Assembly (NCBI GenBank): GCA_022824685.1
Contig: JAJDZJ010000103.1
Coordinates: 1-54,184, forward strand
Origin: Caldilineaceae bacterium
GTDB lineage: Bacteria > Chloroflexota > Anaerolineae > Caldilineales > Caldilineaceae
Direction of reading: 5' to 3'
Length of the DNA stretch: 54,184 nucleotides
Shown here in pieces: positions 50,640 to 54,184 of this stretch. The notes beneath the pieces were generated by a model. The model was not told the origin of the DNA and did not search any database. It saw only the letters and a program-made list of their open reading frames with translations. Each line of letters opens with the position of its first letter. Within the stretch, counting starts at the first letter, position 1. The translations under genes and the position numbers were made by a program.

Positions 50640-52435
50640 TGGCCACTAACACCGAATCAACTGTCGTGACAGCAGAGGCGTCCTTGCTCTCGCAACTGCT
50701 GTACAAGGGCAAACTGGAGGTTCCCTGGCATCAACGCAAATACGATTGGTCCAAAGAAAATGTCAGTGAGCTTTTGATCGACCTTGATGAAGCCTTTCGG
50801 GAGGATCGAGAATCCTATTTTCTAGGCGCGATAGTGCTGGTGGAGAAGTCTGATCGGTCCTGGGAAATCAATGACGGGCAGCAACGAATTGTCACCTATT
50901 CTCTCATATGTGCCCGCCTCGCGAGAATGTTTGCCAACAAAGTCGATCCTCAGCGAGAGAGTATAGCCCTTCGCAATCTATTCGACCTATCTACTGATCA
51001 CACGGAGTCCTTGACACAGTCCGACAAGCTGGAGCCAAGGGTTTCTCCTCCCCAAGATAACCGAGTAAATTATAGATTGTTGCTCCGCGGTCACAATATC
51101 GGGACGAACGGAAAGCTGACCACGGCTTGGAACGAAATCGACAGGCACTTTCTCCTAGTAGACGTAGAGAAGGCCAAGCAGTTCTTTGACTTCGTGGTAA
51201 GAAAACTGGAAGTGGTTTGCATTTCCGTACCTAAGAGAGTCGATCCCAATTCTGTCTTTGAAACGTTGAATGCCCGTGGCAAACCCTTGGCAGACTTCGA
51301 CTTGATCAGGAACCATATCTATTCATTTTTCAACGACGACAGTGAGCAACAGCGCCGTGATACTGTCCACGAAGGCCTCGAACGGCTCCGACGGTGGTTT
51401 CGGGACGGCCCCAGAACGATGGAGTACACTAGATGTTTCCTCCAATGTGAATACGGATACTTGCCCAAAGACCAACTCTATCGAAAAACGAAGATGCAGA
51501 TAAAGAGGAAGATTGAAGAATCTTCCGAAAATTCTGAAGCCGACTACGTCTTTCGGTTGGCGAATAAGTTCACCGAGGGAGAATCCGCTGCAGTCTTCAA
51601 TTCGATTTGCTCTCCTCGAGAAGATGACACCATAATCTCCCGATTTATCAGGGATACTCGAAAGATTTCCGACTCACGAAATGTCTACTATTTCCTGCAT
51701 GATCTGAAGCACTACAAAGTAACTCAACCAATCGTCTTTGCTTTACTTGCCCGGTATGTGAGGGAACTTGATGGCCGCAAGAGGAAAGCAGTGGCACGTC
51801 GCGCACACATTTACCTCAAGGCTCTTACCTCATTCGTGATGCGCACAGCCTTGGCAACCCAAAAGTTCGAACCGTCGGACTTTGAGAGTGGCTTTTCGGC
51901 CCTAGCCCGCGACATTATGGGCGCGGACTCTTTGGATTCTGTCCCATTCGCAAGCACATTGTGGGATAGTGACAAGAACGAAGTATTCTATGATTGCAAC
52001 TTTATCGAACATATGAAGCAGGCGACGATAAAAGAAAGCCGAAAGGCCAAGCGATTTCTTCTTGGCTTGGTTTATCATCAGCAGGACGACCTCAATATTA
52101 TTAGCGAAAACAAATACACTGTTGAACACATTCTACCGACGTCGCCCGAACACTTGAAGGGATGGGCGCACTTTGATCCGAAGGAACACAAAGATAGTAT
52201 TCACTTGCTCGGCAATTTGACACTTCTCAGCGACGGAGACAACAAACCAGGAGCTGCATACAATCGAAGTTTTGAGAAGAAGAAGACCATTTTTGAGGCC
52301 AGCTTGATAAAGATGACCAAGGAAGTCTCTCGGGTGTCAGAATGGTCACCAGCCGAGATACAGAATCGTCAACTCAAAATGGCACGACTAGCCTGCAATG
52401 TTTGGGACTTTCCAGATGAATTACGAAAAAAGTGA
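50639..52435 (+). CDS. DUF262/DUF1524 (GmrSD/SspE-like) nuclease
   Basis: A 598-residue protein. The N-terminal DUF262 domain carries WHQRKYDWS (30-38) and the diagnostic INDGQQR motif (77-83), and VFETLNARGKPLADFDLI lies near residue 206. The C-terminal DUF1524 domain is an HNH-type nuclease with EHILP (His497), HLLGNLTLLS (Asn526) and a later YNRSF. This two-domain layout is that of type IV restriction enzyme GmrSD and of SspE, the phosphorothioate-sensing nuclease of the Ssp system. It shares one base with dndC (TAATG), so the two are translationally coupled. I infer a restriction or phage-defence role; DNA specificity is unknown. Confidence 0.87.
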   Translation: MATNTESTVVTAEASLLSQLLYKGKLEVPWHQRKYDWSKENVSELLIDLDEAFREDRESYFLGAIVLVEKSDRSWEINDGQQRIVTYSLICARLARMFANKVDPQRESIALRNLFDLSTDHTESLTQSDKLEPRVSPPQDNRVNYRLLLRGHNIGTNGKLTTAWNEIDRHFLLVDVEKAKQFFDFVVRKLEVVCISVPKRVDPNSVFETLNARGKPLADFDLIRNHIYSFFNDDSEQQRRDTVHEGLERLRRWFRDGPRTMEYTRCFLQCEYGYLPKDQLYRKTKMQIKRKIEESSENSEADYVFRLANKFTEGESAAVFNSICSPREDDTIISRFIRDTRKISDSRNVYYFLHDLKHYKVTQPIVFALLARYVRELDGRKRKAVARRAHIYLKALTSFVMRTALATQKFEPSDFESGFSALARDIMGADSLDSVPFASTLWDSDKNEVFYDCNFIEHMKQATIKESRKAKRFLLGLVYHQQDDLNIISENKYTVEHILPTSPEHLKGWAHFDPKEHKDSIHLLGNLTLLSDGDNKPGAAYNRSFEKKKTIFEASLIKMTKEVSRVSEWSPAEIQNRQLKMARLACNVWDFPDELRKK

Positions 52436-52587
52436 CATTTCAACCCCAGGGGCTAATCGTGGCCACACCTAGTCTTGGCCTCCGTGGACTGAATGGGCTT
52501 CAAACGTATTTCTGGAAGTGACGAACAGATGGTAGTCAAGATGTAATGGTTTGCGGGTACTCAATGGCAAATGTGAAGTGACACGGA

Positions 52588-53922
52588 ATGATTGTCACTG
52601 ACACACTGCAAGAAACACCACTATTTGAACGGCTCCGGCCGTATCAGCGAGAGGGTGCCAGCTTTCTGTTCCATCGAAAGTCCGCCTTGCTCGCCGACGA
52701 AATGGGGCTAGGCAAGACCGTGCAAGCGGCCGTCGCTCTGGAGGCCCTCAAGGGCATTAATCGTAGGGTTCTTCTTGTCGCGCCAGCGCCTTTGTGCCTT
52801 AACTGGATGAGCGAATTGGAAAAATGGGCTCGCAGCCTGGTTGTACGCCGAGTGTCCGGCAGTGCGCAAGACAGGCAAGTGACATACCGTCTGCCAATTC
52901 AAGTGCTGATTACCTCCTACGAGCAACTGCGGGCAGACATAGATTCCATAGCGAGCAGTATTGAATTTGATCTCGTCATCCTCGATGAAGTCCAACGGAT
53001 AAAGAACATCGATTCGACGACTAGCTTGGCTTGTCGACGGATCCGCAGGAAGAGTTCTTGGGGACTTTCGGGGACGCCTCTCGAGAACTCTGTGGACGAT
53101 CTCTTGTCGATCTTCCGTTTCTTGGCGCCGCAATTACTACGCCCTGGGATGTCTCGAAGCGAGATTCACGCCACCATGCAAGATCATTTCTTACGCCGAA
53201 CAAAGGCCCAGGTCCTCAGCGAGTTGCCTCCCATAATTGTTCGGGACATACGTCTGGAACTTGGGCCCCATCAGCGCCAGGTCTACGAGTCGGTCTGGTC
53301 CAAGCGGTTGAGCAGCTTGGACAGCCAACACGGTTCCACACGGATAGCCAGCATGCTGGCTGTGCTTACGCGCCTCAAACAAATTTGCAACTTTGATCCC
53401 ACCACTGGTGACTCGGCTAAGTGGGATGTCCTTCAGGGGTTGTTTGAATCGATTGAGAAAAGTGGTGGCAAAGGCCTCGTGTTTTCCCAATATGTCGAAA
53501 CACTTCAGTGGCTATCCCAAAGACTCACCATCACCCATGAGGTATATCACGGCGGACTGTCGGATGAACATCGTGAGCAGATGACTGACCGTTTCCGGGA
53601 GCGCCCCGGCCCTAGAGTCATGTTAGTTTCCCTCAAAGCCGGTGGGGTTGGTCTGAACTTGCAGGAAGCCTCCACAGTAATACTGTTTGACCGGTGGTGG
53701 AATCCCGCAGTAGAACATCAGGCAGTTCAACGCGCACATCGGTTTGGAAAGCAGACACCTTTACAGGTGATACGATTTGTCGTTGAGGACACTGTTGAAG
53801 AGAGGATTACGGACATACTGGAAAACAAGGCCGCACTTTTTGATGAATATATTGAAGATGCTCCAGTCATCGCTGCTGAGAAACTTTCCGACCAGGACCT
53901 ACGCCGTATTCTAGATCTTTGA
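52588..53922 (+). CDS. SNF2-family DNA helicase/translocase
   Basis: A compact 444-residue SF2 ATPase with both RecA lobes. Walker A is DEMGLGKT (37-44), the box-II variant is DEVQ (133-136) rather than DEAH, motif III is LSGTPLEN, and SLKAGGVGLNL and QAVQRAHRFGK are motifs V and VI. It lacks added DNA-binding or nuclease domains. ATG 52588 is the first start; 152 bp without a gene separate it from the nuclease. SNF2 proteins accompany many restriction and BREX-like systems, where they move on DNA. The island context suggests it works with the nuclease, but it could be independent. Confidence 0.88.
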   Translation: MIVTDTLQETPLFERLRPYQREGASFLFHRKSALLADEMGLGKTVQAAVALEALKGINRRVLLVAPAPLCLNWMSELEKWARSLVVRRVSGSAQDRQVTYRLPIQVLITSYEQLRADIDSIASSIEFDLVILDEVQRIKNIDSTTSLACRRIRRKSSWGLSGTPLENSVDDLLSIFRFLAPQLLRPGMSRSEIHATMQDHFLRRTKAQVLSELPPIIVRDIRLELGPHQRQVYESVWSKRLSSLDSQHGSTRIASMLAVLTRLKQICNFDPTTGDSAKWDVLQGLFESIEKSGGKGLVFSQYVETLQWLSQRLTITHEVYHGGLSDEHREQMTDRFRERPGPRVMLVSLKAGGVGLNLQEASTVILFDRWWNPAVEHQAVQRAHRFGKQTPLQVIRFVVEDTVEERITDILENKAALFDEYIEDAPVIAAEKLSDQDLRRILDL

Positions 53923-53967
53923 AGATGGGAATCTTCGTGGCTATCACTTATGAGGAGAAGTAAGGAC

Positions 53968-54066
53968 ATGGCAAAGATAAGGGAGACGCGCGAGATTGCG
54001 CTCACTGACTTAGTGTTTAGTAAAGGTCAAGTTCGCCTGACCCAACCTCAGGGCAATCGCATCTAA
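53968..54066 (+). pseudogene. Short ORF resembling the start of a ParB-like domain
   Basis: A 32-codon ORF with a good GAGGAGAAGTAAGGAC ribosome-binding site. It reads MAKIRETREIALTDLVFSKG, then QVRLTQPQGNRI, and stops at TAA 54064. The pattern of a start, then LxxLxFxKGQVR, is like the opening of ParB/Srx-type nuclease-related domains. The next frame has LxADSVEIVARRK after an in-frame TAG, reminiscent of the usual LAxSI segment. I infer a decayed ParB-like gene, but the evidence is short and the window ends soon after. Confidence 0.4.
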
Positions 54067-54184
54067 ATCTGTAGGCCGATTCAGTTGAAATTGTGGCCAG
54101 AAGAAAGCGAGAATAAGTGGAAATCACCCTGCGCTTACTGAATATCGACGGGAAGACGCCGCGGATCAGGCCCTCAGTCGGCGA
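54067..54184. other. Window end, with an 18-base repeat of the window start
   Basis: The last 18 bases, CAGGCCCTCAGTCGGCGA (54167-54184), are identical to bases 1-18. A small open frame from GTG 54117 runs off the end; if the two ends were joined it would stop at TAA in positions 27-29 after 25 codons, so no large gene would span the junction. No terminator or att-like structure is evident. Confidence 0.6.

Noticed and set aside
1..54184. CRISPR arrays, prophage genes or insertion sequences
   Set aside because: No regularly spaced repeats, transposase, integrase or phage structural gene was seen on either strand.

Overview
The window is high-GC bacterial DNA up to about 47.5 kb, followed by a visibly lower-GC island from about 48.3 kb to the end. 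The gene content suggests a free-living or host-associated Chloroflexota-type heterotroph. The basis is the sigma/BFN fusion protein, many dipeptide-type ABC transporters with ACQPVAT-type lipoprotein binding proteins, and expanded families of SDRs, Ldh-family dehydrogenases and phytanoyl-CoA dioxygenase-like enzymes. That assignment is inference; no rRNA or other phylogenetic marker is present.

Region 1 (1-7.5 kb) carries an OsmC-like gene with an in-frame TGA where the family has its first catalytic cysteine. A bacterial-SECIS-like hairpin sits at the expected distance, so this is a probable selenoprotein. Next comes an arginine/carbamoyl-phosphate operon: argC, a TrmH-family methyltransferase, argB, argD, a GNAT-type argA and carA. 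In front of argC there is a good sigma-70 promoter, a 17-residue leader ORF with four Arg codons in its last six residues, a hairpin and a canonical terminator. This is the architecture of ribosome-mediated transcription attenuation, here apparently responding to arginine.

Region 2 (7.5-14 kb) holds a sigma-70/bifunctional-nuclease fusion, a lipoprotein with two PA14 domains, a TIM-barrel isomerase, an intergenic exact parS sequence (11960-11975) and two SDR dehydrogenases.

Region 3 (14-36 kb) is an accessory uptake and catabolism block. It has two dipeptide/oligopeptide-type ABC transporters (14.1-20.0 kb and 22.7-28.2 kb), a sugar-type ABC transporter (32.3-35.3 kb), and small-molecule enzymes: luciferase-like monooxygenase, cupin, Gfo/Idh/MocA, P450, rhamnose-mutarotase-like, VOC, Ldh-family, RraA-like and SDR. 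Each of the three substrate-binding-protein genes is followed by a perfect stem-loop before the next transporter gene.

Region 4 (36.8-47.6 kb) has a second Ldh-family gene closely related to the first. A minus-strand block follows: 2-hydroxyacid dehydrogenase, a third Ldh, two PhyH-like dioxygenases, VOC, an unknown protein and M81 peptidase. A family of small Cache-type lipoproteins is then present as three tandem genes plus a decayed fourth copy.

Region 5 (48.3-54.2 kb) is a lower-GC defence-like island. It carries a cysteine desulfurase, a DndC-type sulfurtransferase, a DUF262/DUF1524 (GmrSD/SspE-like) nuclease, a SNF2 helicase, and a 32-codon ORF resembling the start of a ParB-like domain. 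No DndB, DndD or DndE is visible, so it is either a reduced or unusual phosphorothioation-linked system, or it is cut by the contig end. The first and last 18 bases of the window are identical.
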